Shown here piece by piece: positions 24,174-34,262 of a stretch of DNA of 64,000 bases. Below the pieces are notes generated by a model. The model did not search any database. It was not told where the DNA came from and saw only the letters and a list, made by a program, of their open reading frames with translations. The DNA is taken from the NCBI GenBank assembly GCA_007449985.2, contig VIIQ02000674.1:1-64000 (forward strand), written 5' to 3'. Each line of letters begins with the position of its first letter. Position 1 is the first letter of the stretch. The translations under genes were made by a program, and so were the position numbers. The stretch is from Desmodesmus armatus. Its lineage: Eukaryota > Chlorophyta > Chlorophyceae > Sphaeropleales > Scenedesmaceae.

Positions 24174-25730
24174 AGGAGGAGTCCAGTGAGTACACCACTG
24201 ACGATGAGGGTGAGGAGGAGGGGGGCAGGCCAAAGCTCGTCAAGCCTGTGTTCGTGCGCAAGACGGAGCGGGATGTGAGTGGCAGATCAGAGCAGAGCAG
24301 ATGAGACACTGTGTGGCTCAGGTGTTGACACCACCTTCAACTCAGCTGCTACTACTGCCCCCGCCAAGTCCTTTACACTTGTACCATAAACACATAGGAT
24401 TGCTGGTGTAGGGCGACAACAGTTGTTTGTCGTCACAATGAAAGCCGCTTTTTGCTGTTGCTGTTACTGCAGACGATAGCTGAGCGGCAGGCTGCAGAAG
24501 CAGCAGAAGCAGCAGCAGACGAGGAAAAGCAGAAGCGGCTCACTGAGCGTCAGCAGGAAACGCGGCAGCTGCTGGTGCAGACGCTGGCAGCAGATGCAGC
24601 AGCAGCACTGGCGGCGGCGACTGCTGCTGTAACACGACCCAAGGGAACGGAAGATGTCGAAGAGATCGACACGTCAGGTGAGAGTGTCAGAGGGAGGGAT
24701 GGTGTGAGAGTTCAAGGGGTTTGTGGGGTTTCACGGTGGGTACTGTGTTTGAGGGTGGATGCGGGGCCGCTGCATCAGCAGTGCAGCAGCAGATGCGGCA
24801 GCAGCATTGGCGGCGGCGACTGCTGCTGTAACGCGGCCGAAGGGGACGGAAGATGTAGAGGAGATTGACACGTCAGGTGAGAGTGAGGGGGTGGAGGGGG
24901 GGTGTGGGTGTGGGTGGAGAGAGCTTGGGTTTGAAAGGTTTTTGGTGGTGGGCGGGGGCGGGGGGTACAGGGGTGGGCAGACGCTGGCAGCAGATGCGGC
25001 AGCAGCACTGGCGGCGGCGACTGCTGTTGTAACTCGACCCAAGGGCACGGAAGGTGTAGAGGAGATTGACACGTCAGGTGTGTTGTGGTGGGGCTGTGCC
25101 TAGTTGAAAATCAGGAAAGAATCCCAGAGTGTGTCATTTTCACAAGGGACTGTGTGTAAGGGGGGCGGGGAGTGTGCTAGGGTTTTGAGGGGGCTGACAC
25201 AGAAGCTGGCAGCAGATGCAGCAGCAGCACTGGCGGCGGTGACTGCTGCGGTGACCCAAGGGCACAGAAGATGTGGAGGAAATCGACACATCAGGTGCGC
25301 CCGTGCTTGTGTGGGTCCTTGGGGGCTAAGAAGATAAGAGTGGTTGTTGTTGCTGTTCGAGGGGTGTTGTTGGGGGGGGGGGGTGCGTGTCCAGAGGCGG
25401 GCAGCTGCTGGCAGAAGCTGGCAGCATATGCAGCAGCTGCGGTGGCGGCCGCTACTGCTGCTGTGGCATGGCAAAAGGGGCACGGACATTTGATTTTGGG
25501 TTCAAAGGTGATGTGTTACAAAAGGTGGGGCAGCCACTGCTGCTGGAGCACAACCCAAGAGTCTCCTTTGGGACAGGCAGTTGCTGAGCGGATGAAGTGG
25601 TTGACTTCGAGGGTTTTCAGGGGTAGGGGGTGTAGGATCTGGTTTGTGTGCAAGTGGGTGTGTTCCAAGGTAATGATGTTGATCCTTTTATTTTGCCAGC
25701 ATCATCAAAGTAGCAGAAAGGACAACACTG

Positions 25731-25799
<69 letters not shown>

Positions 25800-27226
25800 A
25801 TTGTTGCTGTAGATGAGGCGGAGCCGGACTCTATCGATTTGTGGCAGCGGCGAGAAGCGGCACGCATCAGGTAGGATGGAAGGCTCCAACAACATGCATA
25901 ATCCAGTGTCAATTCATCTGAATGTCGATTTCAATGTTCTGTCAGGCAGCGCAACCCCCTGGTAATTCTTTGCTATCAAGGGACCTCGGCACACTCTGCA
26001 AGCCTCCCCACCCCTGCAACACCTTAACCTCTCAATTTCCCCGTTCAGGCGCGATGCTGCTGAGGCTCAGGAGGCTGCAGCTGCTGAGCATGTGTGGTGC
26101 CTGGTGTCCCTTGATTGCATAACCACCCCTCACACATCTCCTTCACATGCCACACGCCTCACGCCTTGCCAGACAACCCCCTTCCCTCTCAACAGTCACA
26201 CACATTGATTGTCCAAGTATGTACGCCTTTGACACAGAATCAAACATCCACTGACCTCCCCGCCCATGCTTGTTTCCCTCCTTCTGCAGGCGTGATGCTG
26301 CTGAGCGTGAGGCTCAGGAGGCTGCAGCAGCTGAGCGTGAGCGGTTGAGAAACATGAGCGAGGAGGAACGGCTGGCATGGCTCAAGGCTAACAGACCACA
26401 GGTGAGGGGCTGTGTGTGTGTTGGACAGTAAGGATGCACGAAAGTACGCGCATGCGATCTTGTGTGTGTGGGGAGGGGGGGGGCGTGTGTTGTGTTGTGT
26501 CAGTGTCTATATCAAAGACACCGCCATAGACAAGAGGGGCAGGAATGTCTGGCATAAATCAAGGCTAACAGACCACAGATGAGGGAGCGGGCATCGCACA
26601 AGTGCGGGGTGATGGCGAGGGGGGGGGTGCGGTGTTTCAGAGCGTGACAATATCACAGACAAGGCCATAACGCCAAACAGCAGCCCTTGGGGCCCCCTTA
26701 TCCCCCAGGATGTCTCCACGCCTCAAAGAGAAAATGCTCCATACGCTAGCTGTCTGCAACACTCACCCATGCTGGTGCCCCCCCCCTTCTCTCCCCCACT
26801 CTCCCCCAACCTCCACCCAGGACGATGCGTCCAAGCCCCAGAAGGCGAAGTGGGGGTACCTTCAGAAGTACTGGCACAAGGGAGCATTCTTCCAGGACGA
26901 AGCAGGTGGGTGTGTTAGGGGTTGGCATTGTGTGGGATGTATGGGCGGGTGGTGGCTGCAATGCATGGCAGTGCAGAGTGCTTGCTGCGTTATGTGCTCT
27001 TGGTTCAACCAGGTCACTCGCTCAGAATGGATAGCGCCACCTAGCGGCTCCCGCCTGTAGACGGCCCTGGGCTACTGTCAGCTGCTGATTGTGCCTGATT
27101 TGCAGGAGGGCCCCTGATTGCCTGACGCTGCTAGGAAGGTGACTCCTCCTGTTTCAGGTGCTGCATCGGCCCTATCATAGGTATTAGTCTTTTGATGCTT
27201 TGAGACATGGCTGTTGCTGGCATTCC

Positions 27227-27313
<87 letters not shown>

Positions 27314-28539
27314 CTTGTCACATCGCGCAGATGACGTGCGTGCCACCATTGGCAGTGACGACATCTTCAAGCGTGACTTCAGTGCACCAACGGGCGAGGA
27401 CAGATTCGACAAGTCAATGCTGCCAAAAGTCATGCAGGTGGGTCTGGGTGATGCAAGGTGGCCAGGGTTAGCAGTTGCGGCTGGAACGGTTGCAGCTTGC
27501 TGTTGAGAAGTTGTACCTTGTGTACATCACCTCTGTGTTCAGTGATAGCGGCCTCAACTTCAACACTTCAATACGTGACACGTGATCCAGATGGTGCCAA
27601 GCTTTTGCTGCATGCGGCTTCTTCAGTTGCAGGTCGAGAGGCTGTATGTCTGAATTCCTGCAAGCTGTGATCATGACCACTGTTCTCAGCGCTGTCGCAC
27701 ACTCTAGCGTACTGCCCATCTGATGCAGGGCCCATCTCTTGTCACGGTTTTTGATGGGCTTGTGTGCTGGGGCGGTTGTGTGCTGCTGTGTCTTGCAGGT
27801 CAAGAACTTTGGTCGCAGTGGTCGCACCAAGTGGACGCACTTGCTCAATGAGGACACATCAACACAGCGTAAGGAGGACGAGTGGTACCAGTGAGTGACC
27901 ATACCGGGGGATCGCGGGGGGGGGGGGGGGGGGGGGGGGGGGGGTGTTGGCGCACGTGTTCAACACATGTATGCATTGTTTGTGTGCAGACACAGGAAGT
28001 GCATTCAGCCAAAACAGCAACCATCCAAAGTTGTGACACTCCGAAGCTGTGTGTCTACATGTGTCATGGAGCAGTATGGATGGTAGCAGTGTGTGGCTGA
28101 CACTGTCAGCCAGCCCTAGAAGGGCTGCTCCCTCTTCAGCAAGTGGGGTGGAAAGGGGGAGCTTGGGGAATCAGTGGTACCGGTGAGTTGCTCGCAGTTG
28201 GGTGGGTCATCCGCCCACTGTTTCTTCATGGTTGTGATATCGTCCCTGTTGATGGCGTGGCAATGCAGTGTGCTTGGCTGCGTGGGGCCCACCCTTGCTG
28301 GTGCGCATACGTATCAGCATTGCAGTAACAATTGAGAGCCACCGCTACTGCTGCAGCTGATGCTGTTGTGCTGGTGGTTATTTGCATTGTGGCGCAGGCG
28401 AGAGGAGAAGATCGCGGGTGCTGTTGCTGGCGGGTATGCGCGCGACACCTCAGCATTGCGGCCAGAGGCAAGCTTGGCAAAGCGCAGCGGTGACATGCTG
28501 TCGGAAGGCTTCACAAAACCAAAGAAGTTCAAGACGTGA
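20537..28539 (+). CDS. MFAP1: MFAP1 homologue, spliceosomal B-complex protein
   Basis: Eleven exons: 20537-20814, 22846-23013, 23757-23820, 24176-24274, 24473-24677, 25813-25870, 26290-26401, 26821-26905, 27331-27437, 27799-27890, 28398-28539. They total 1410 nt, every phase matches, giving 469 aa (human MFAP1 is ~440). Family landmarks in order: VKRYWPGRAP; VVKKVADPRLARLAQR; IRAAEVVRRRHPDSDDE then an acidic stretch; SSEYTTDDE followed by LVKPVFVRKTERD; Glu/Ala-rich helix; MSEEERLAWLKANR; KWGYLQKYWHKGAFFQDEA; FKRDFSAPTGEDRF; VMQVKNFGRSGRTKWTHL; C-terminal KPKKFKT. MFAP1 is a nuclear scaffold of the precatalytic spliceosome (B complex, with Prp38/Snu23). Introns are inflated by tandem copies of exon edges, CTG tracts and G/C homopolymers. 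The identification is firm; exon 2 choice among its copies is by completeness and phase. Confidence 0.93.
20780..21201 (+). repeat. four tandem copies of MFAP1 exon 1 donor edge
   Basis: The exon 1 end (AGGAAGCAGTAGAGGAGCAC, then AG and GTGAGA) is the first copy, ending 20814. Further copies end at 20947 (GTGAGA), 21071 (GTGAAC) and 21200 (GTGCAT), spaced 133, 124 and 129 bp. Each is followed by a related GGCAGCTGTAGGG-containing intron segment. Similarity decays with distance from the exon. Confidence 0.85.
21321..22845 (+). repeat. nine decoy copies of MFAP1 exon 2 acceptor edge
   Basis: Copies start at 21330, 21491, 21701, 21879, 22010, 22190, 22321, 22534 and 22715; the tenth, at 22846, is the full exon. 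Most read RQIRAAEVVRRRHPDSDDE or a close variant, and most follow TTTTGCTTTACAG (type a) or CTGCCCCACAG (type b). Type c copies (21701, 22534) have a degraded ACAAG acceptor. Order is a-b-c-a-b-a-b-c-a-b, with a-to-b spacing of 131 bp in all but the first pair. None of the nine is followed by the acidic second half of the exon. Confidence 0.92.
21440..22850 (+). repeat. ~833-bp higher-order direct duplication within the exon 2 array
   Basis: The block 21440-22010 is repeated almost identically at 22270-22850 (offset about 830-836 bp), including two long C runs and the Pro-rich non-coding frame. This recent block duplication doubled the exon 2 copies. Confidence 0.85.
23360..23427 (+). repeat. 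copy of MFAP1 exon 2 3' edge
   Basis: EQQEQEEDEKELQQRRDAL repeats the end of exon 2 (EQQEQEEDEVELQRRRDAL) 0.4 kb downstream but then runs into a stop without a GT donor, so it is a dead copy. Confidence 0.8.
24118..24172. repeat. (GCT)18 tract abutting MFAP1 exon 4 acceptor
   Basis: The tract runs straight into TGCAG|GAGGAG; the trinucleotide repeat takes the position of the polypyrimidine tract. Confidence 0.9.
24571..25507 (+). repeat. five tandem copies of MFAP1 exon 5 donor half
   Basis: Exon 5 encodes an Ala-rich end finishing GTEDVEEIDTS and a GTGAGA donor after 24677. Copies of this half end at 24875 (GTGAGA), 25077 (GTGTGT), 25294 (GTGCGC) and, degenerate, near 25507. Spacing is about 198-217 bp. 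The second and third keep an open frame through the edge; the fourth is frame-shifted. Confidence 0.88.
25733..25799. repeat. (CTG)22 tract before MFAP1 exon 6 acceptor
   Basis: The tract ends 13 bp before the exon 6 start (TATTGTTGCTGTAG acceptor). It resembles the tracts before exons 4 and 9. Confidence 0.9.
26046..26586 (+). repeat. copies of both edges of MFAP1 exon 7
   Basis: A truncated copy of the exon 7 start (RDAAEAQEAAAAEH) with its own TTCAG acceptor begins at 26049, 241 bp before the true exon at 26290. The end of the exon (CTAACAGACCACAG) recurs ending at 26578, 177 bp after the true end, but its donor has changed from GTGAGG to ATGAGG. Confidence 0.8.
27230..27311. repeat. (CTG)27 tract before MFAP1 exon 9 acceptor
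   Basis: This is the longest CTG tract in the window. It lies about 20 bp upstream of the exon at 27331. Confidence 0.9.
27916..27944. repeat. G29 homopolymer in MFAP1 intron 10
   Basis: A run of 29 G begins 26 bp after the exon 10 donor. Similar runs follow the donors of exon 2 (23054-23080) and exon 3 (23839-23857). G-quadruplex formation in the pre-mRNA is plausible. Confidence 0.85.
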
Positions 28540-29737
28540 TGTGTGCTGCTGCTGCTGTTGTTGTTGCTGATTTGTTTCTTGTGTGATGGTTAAAGGTGGC
28601 TTCGAGCATTGCGTGCCTTCGTTCTCAGCCTCAGTCGTGCACATGCGACTGCGCCTTTGCTGTACACAGCTAGGCCAAACAGAGTGCAGCATGCGCAATT
28701 GGTTGCGTGAGCTTTGAACCACTGAGCTGCTGAACAACTTGCAGTTTTCCGCTGGAGATCGGAGAGACTCTGCTTGTGTTGCTGCGTTTGAGGTGCTGGG
28801 GTAAGGCAGGTTGGACGTTGCAAAGCAAAGTTGGGCTGAAAGAGCTTGCACCTGCCGGGGCCACATTACTGATCGAAGCGCTACCAGTGCATGGCAGGAC
28901 TTTGAGTGTGACAATGCTGCAGCTATCTGCTATTCTTGAACGTGGGATGCTTACTGTGGTTTGGGTTTCCAAATGAATTGGTCGGGGTGCCCTGCGAACA
29001 ACGGATGTGTCGCTCCTGGAATCAGGCAACAGCTATCACGTGCTGGCATCACAGAATGATACACCCATACCAATCCACACTGCCTGTCAGTCAATCAATG
29101 TTACAACTGTACGGTAGCCCTGAAGCAATGTTGCACCCTGCCCTGTCAGCAGGCATGCCATACGCCAACAACACCCCTGTACCCAGCAAGCAGCACCGGT
29201 TCTGCAATCAACTGGCAGTGCAGATATGGTGCTCAAATCAACAGCACAAATGCATGCAGCTAGCCCGGCACAGCTGCGTCCTCAGACAGGCTGTGAAATG
29301 GGCCACGACTCATTATTCTACATCTGCAGCTGTACTGCTGTACAGGGAGCATGTACAGCTGTACAGCTGCGCTGCGGGTGTGCAAGCACGCTTGCCAGGC
29401 CCAGGATTTATTCTACAGCTGTGCTGTGGGTGTGCCGATCACTTTTGTGCTGCCAGGGGTGTCTCGCTTCTGCACCTCACTCGTTGGTCAGGAGGCGGGT
29501 GGAGCCTCCACGGTTGCAGTGCAGCCTGCAGGGCGGGTAGCAGATGCAGAGGCAAATCCAAAAACGGGTTCAGCAATTGTGACATAGTGAACTCTTTGGG
29601 CCAACATTTGATCATGTTACACATACAGCAGCTCAGCAATGGGGCCCGTTGTCCCAAACTCAGTTTGCAGTGCAGCTGTGCAACCCAAGTACTACTCCAT
29701 GATGGATTTCACACAACACCTGTATGCTAGTGGCACA
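28540..29737. other. MFAP1 3' region; no further gene supported
   Basis: A plus-strand open frame spans 28936-29730, but it is Cys/His/Gln-rich, starts without context and has no recognisable domain. I read this stretch as 3' UTR and spacer. Confidence 0.45.
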
Positions 29738-29819
29738 CTAGGGGAGTATTGGAGGTGGTGTTTTCGTAATGCATGTGGCCGTGTACACCGTGTGCAGGCA
29801 ACAAGCCAACATGGCATAC

Positions 29820-30355
29820 CTGGCTGCCGCCTCTGCTTGACTGATGGTCTCCTTGCGCTTGTAGGTCTGGATGAACGACTCAGTGACGTTCCCACGCTTG
29901 CGGTAGCGGGTACGGCTTGCCGTCTGCAATTCAGGCACACATACCACATTAGAGTGCTTCACACATAATCTTGCAGGTCAATCCAACGTCAACTACACTC
30001 AAATACACCCCCTAAAGCTGCTGTAGCAGGCAATTATTAGGCTGCATCCGAGCGTGTGAGTCACATGCTGCAATACAACAGCTGCACAATGGGCGATGCC
30101 CCATGGGAGATGGCACCTCATCTGCAGCACAGTGTCTGCAGATACCCCACCCTATGCGTGCAACAGATAGGGGAACTTGGCGCTTACCTCTGACAGTATC
30201 ACCTCGTCCTTTTTCAGCTCTGCTACTTGCTCAACCTTGTCCACTGTCAGGTGTCCATTCTCGTACTTCATCTTGGTGACCTTGTTGCTGTACTTCTTGA
30301 CAGCCTTGGGGGCAGGCTTGCGGGCAGCAAGTGCCTTGGACGTCTTCTTAGCCAT
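29820..30355 (-). CDS. small Lys-rich protein, family member 1
   Basis: Coding exon 30355-30188 (56 codons, MAKKTSKALAARKPAPKAV...) ends in phase 0 at a GTAAGC donor. The next exon starts at 29923 after TTGCAG (TASRTRYRKRGNVTESF, then TYKRKETISQAEAAAR) and either ends at a GTATGC donor at 29820 or runs on to a stop at 29738. Very basic, about 90 or more aa. It matches the gene at 51.0-51.6 kb in architecture: MAK start, K(A/S)KA(L/M)A(V/A)R motif, phase-0 intron, a second exon with RKRG.V.E. The leader has CTGCAG|AGG just before ATG, so a 5' UTR intron is likely. Function unknown; a nucleic-acid-binding or chromatin protein would fit the charge. Confidence 0.65.
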
Positions 30356-30799
30356 GATGCCTCTGCAGCAGCATTTGCAGAGACATTGCAGGGCCGGCCA
30401 GGCACAGTAGGTCAGATGTGTCGCAATCTCGAGGCATGGGGAACGTGCTCATGCACCCCCTGCGGCCCCATCAGATTGTGAAAGTTTAGATAAGCTGTTA
30501 TTCACTGCATACCATATACATCAGTGATACTGCTGCCCCTACTACGTGTGAGGTGACCGCACGGTGAGGTTTTGACCCAACGAGGCACTGACAACAACCT
30601 AAAGTGCAAATGTGGTACATTTAGGCAAGTGATGCTGCTGGTGCAGGTCGCTGCGCCTGCCAAGAGCTGACTTCGGGCAACAGCAGCACGCCAGCAACAC
30701 CAGCGCCCTCACATTGCTCTTGACTAGTTCAGATTCTTGAGCTTACAGTTTGGGCTCCTTCGTTAGCGAGCAGCGCGCGGAGCACGCTCAGCACGCTCA

Positions 30800-31280
30800 G
30801 CGCAGCTCACCTTGACACGCTCTCCCTTGCCACTGGCCAAAGCTTCGGTCAACGAGTGTCGTGATTGAGCAACAAAAGCTCTGAGTGGGAATCGCAGCTC
30901 TGTTCGACAGCTCTGGTGGGGGCGCTGAACCTTGATGCCAGCTGGCGGAAGCTGGGTGTGACGGACGGTTGAAAGTATTAGCAATGCTGATGTATGTGGC
31001 AATTTGTGTGTTCTTACCATAACATTCTGTTGCAGGTAATGCCAAGGTTGTTCCCAAGGTAGCTGGTCTTGGACGAGGAGATAAATGCGATGCTGTGACG
31101 ACACGCACTTCATACGGGTGGCGGCCCCTTGCATTCATTTTCATTTTCATTCAGCTTTCTCGCACTTTGTGTCTGGCAGCGTGAGTCCAGTGGTTTACCA
31201 CAGCTGAGCAGCAAGGCTACGGTCTACGTTTTCTCTCGCCTTCGGGCACCAAACCATTCTTATTTTTTATATAGTAAATC
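30800..31280 (-). promoter_or_regulatory. 5' exon and promoter of small Lys-rich gene 1
   Basis: On the minus strand CTATATAAAAA (31264-31275) resembles a TATA box. Downstream, the block TGCCACTGGCCAAAGCTT (30828-30845 on the plus strand) and a GTGAGCTG donor near 30807 are shared with the region before the 51.6-kb gene, marking a conserved non-coding first exon. Confidence 0.55.
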
Positions 31281-34262
31281 AAGACGTGCACCATATAACT
31301 ACAATTGTGCTTCCAAGGCAAACCAAGGCAAGGCTGGGCACAAGGTCTTGTACCAGGTCTGGACTGTCTAGGCAAATTCCCACCATGTTATCTACCCGCC
31401 CAATCAACACTTGTCACAATCAATATGAAGCCCTGGTAATGTTGACACAGGGGGTCAAACCTCTGTGTAATCAGCCTCTTATGGGAGGTGGGGCATGGGG
31501 CAGCCCAACAGCCCCAAGCCGTCCGAGACGTGGCACGACGCAGTGGCATCAAGAATCAGCCATGGCACCAGGCATGACACATACCATCATCAGCACACCA
31601 TCAACTTTGCAACATGCCACGTAGTACGTGTTGCACTCAAGTGACGCAGCTCGTCAACTAAATACAAAATCCACAGCACTCCTGCAGTGCTGACAGCCTA
31701 CATCAAGCCCAGCTGCATGCTGCGGACACACAATTGCACACAACACTGTTTCAGCACGTCATTGCCTGGTCCAGGCTGGGCATCCTGGGCCAGGAGCTGC
31801 CACCGACCTAGCTGCAACATACAGCTAGGGCGCTGAGTCTTTATCTGGCTGCGAACCATCGTGTGCACAGGGTGGCGGCCATGTGGCGGCCACACAGCCT
31901 GTGCTGTGCAGAGTCTGTTGCAGCGCTGCAGCCGCGCAAACACAAAGGCAAAGGCACTGCCTTTGCAAAGGCACTGCAAGGCTTGCTTAGTAAGCAAGGA
32001 GTTGCCACACAGCCTGTGGTACCACCAGTGCCAGCTGCGCTAGGTTCCTGACTGCCACTGTCAACTGCGTCGCAGCTGCTGTGGCACCGCCTTCTTGCGC
32101 AGAAACATACACAGAAGATGAGCGCCAAGCTTGCATTGGCACGTACACAATGCTACGTGTAGCGCACCGCAACCAGCTGCGCAGAGTTTTCACCTGCCCA
32201 CTGCTACCCCTACCTTTGCACTGCAGCCTGATACTATCAATGGCTTCACACGCACATGCTGGCAGCACACTTGGCATGTGTACACCAACACGCTTGCAAT
32301 GTACAGCAACACCGTGTGCACTGCAGCTCACTGCGCTGACTCAACTATCGACAGATGTTACACCGTGTGCACCTGCTGCCGCACTTGAGTGCTGAGTAAA
32401 CATGCCCAGCAGTCCTGCTGCCACTGCTGCCACGGCTGCTGCTAGACAGCTGCCCATGCGTAGCAACCAGCTGCACAGCGTCCACCACCATCCGGTGCTG
32501 CGCCCAATAATCAATTGTTGCGGGACTGCGCAACAGCACATGCCAAAGCTTTGACATAGCTACTGTTCTAGCACAGCAGGTGCTGTTGGGCTCAGTGACT
32601 CAGTGAGCACAGTGTGCGTCGCATGGCCCTTGCCCTGACGCCCACCCGACGCCCACCCGACGCCATGCGACCAACGTGGCTTGGGAGTCGCCTATAGCGA
32701 TGCGTCGTGTAGAAGGTGCCTAAGCGTCTAGACTGCCCGCTCACACCGTCGATTTGCAGTTGCCTGGGCGTCGTGCAGGCGTCTGCTGTGAATCAAACGG
32801 GAGCCACTTCCTCAGCTGTGTTTGGGCAAGCTGTGCTTGCGTTTGCACTAGTGCGGTACTGTGAGCTGCAGGGCTTGGCTTCGTCAGCAGCAGGGCTGGG
32901 CTGGGCTGGGCCACAACCTTGCTGTGTTCTGGTTGTTAAACACATGAGTTGTGTGTGTGTGTGGGGGGGGATTCATAACCTGCAGGATTGTCAGCCTGAT
33001 TCAGCTGCAGCTTGTCCAGTTGGTGGGTGCTACTGGTTTGCTTTCTGGGCAGCCGGCTGCCTGGTTGAAACGAGTAAATGCGCCTGCGCTCACACTCAGT
33101 GCCACTGAGCTGAGCTCGGCTGTCGTGGCCCTTGACCCAATGTTTCAGAGTGCCATTTGCAGATCATGACTCTCAGACGCACGACGGTTGTCTCATAGTT
33201 GGTCCCTCTCGCAGACAACTGGTCACACACGCTTGACAAGTTGAGATGTCTGGCAGCACGGATGTGCAAAGAACGCTGCATCCTGACAGCCCTTTCTTTT
33301 GGAGTATGTACTGTCGGAGGCACACATTCAGCTGAGGCGGTGCTCATGCTGGGGCGGACCCCCAGCACAGCGGGCAGCTGCAAGCCCCCACCCACTCGCA
33401 GACCGCTAGGCTAAACAATGGGGGGCCCAGCAGCCACGGCAGGGCTTCCAAAGCCGTCAGTGGTGCTATCCTACGTAGACTTGTTTCATAAGTACAAAAT
33501 ACACCCTTTCGATATGGTTCTTCAATGCATATGCAAGGGTGAGCGGCAAGCCTGCCAGGGGTGACACCTGGCAGCCAGGTGGACACCTGCAAGTATCCTA
33601 GGACCAGGCCTGGGCCCGTAGCTGGGGTGAGCATGAGTTTGGACAGCTGCACCACTTGTCATTCCATCTGTGTGCTGGCCAATTGCTCACCAATGGCGTT
33701 GCGAAGGTGTTGCATTTGGCCGGACTCCGGCGTGCCACGTGTACAGCTAAAGCGGCGTAAGTGTGTAAGTACCCTCGGACACTGCAATAATGGCCATAAA
33801 GGCAAATGACAACTTCTGCAAGCTTTTGCGCGAAGGAGAAACGCGAAGCGCGTGCCTTGTGCTGGCTACGCCTGTTTATACAGCTACGTAGCTGCACCTG
33901 CTACAGCGGTAACAAGCCGACACTGCAACCGTGTCAAAGCAAGTGTACATTTACTCGAGACATTCTGAGTTGTTATGTGCCCTCTCGGTCCACGTATGTG
34001 TCGTGACGGTCAGAGCATTCGGAGCCATCCCACAAGGGATCCATTGTTCTTGCGCTCGCGCCCTTGCAGCGCACGTGGAGAAACATAAACCAACAGGCAA
34101 GCATTTTGCATGCAAACATATGTCAGCTGCTCACATATCGCACAGACAGCTGTCCTGCCAGCTCATGGTTCATGCCAGCTCAGCCAAGCAGTAAAGTGAC
34201 TTGAAGCCGCATACACCCCGTCCTTGCCTCGTAACATCTTTGGGTGCTGTGTCGCTTGTATA
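31281..34262. other. 3 kb without a supported gene
   Basis: Open frames are short and lack matching splice sites. Only small features were seen: a GACGCCCACCC triplication near 32636-32664 and a short GT/G tract at 32951. Confidence 0.45.

Noticed and set aside
28936..29730. 264-codon plus-strand open frame
   Set aside because: Cys/His-rich noise composition, no domain, no splice support, and overlaps the expected MFAP1 3' region.
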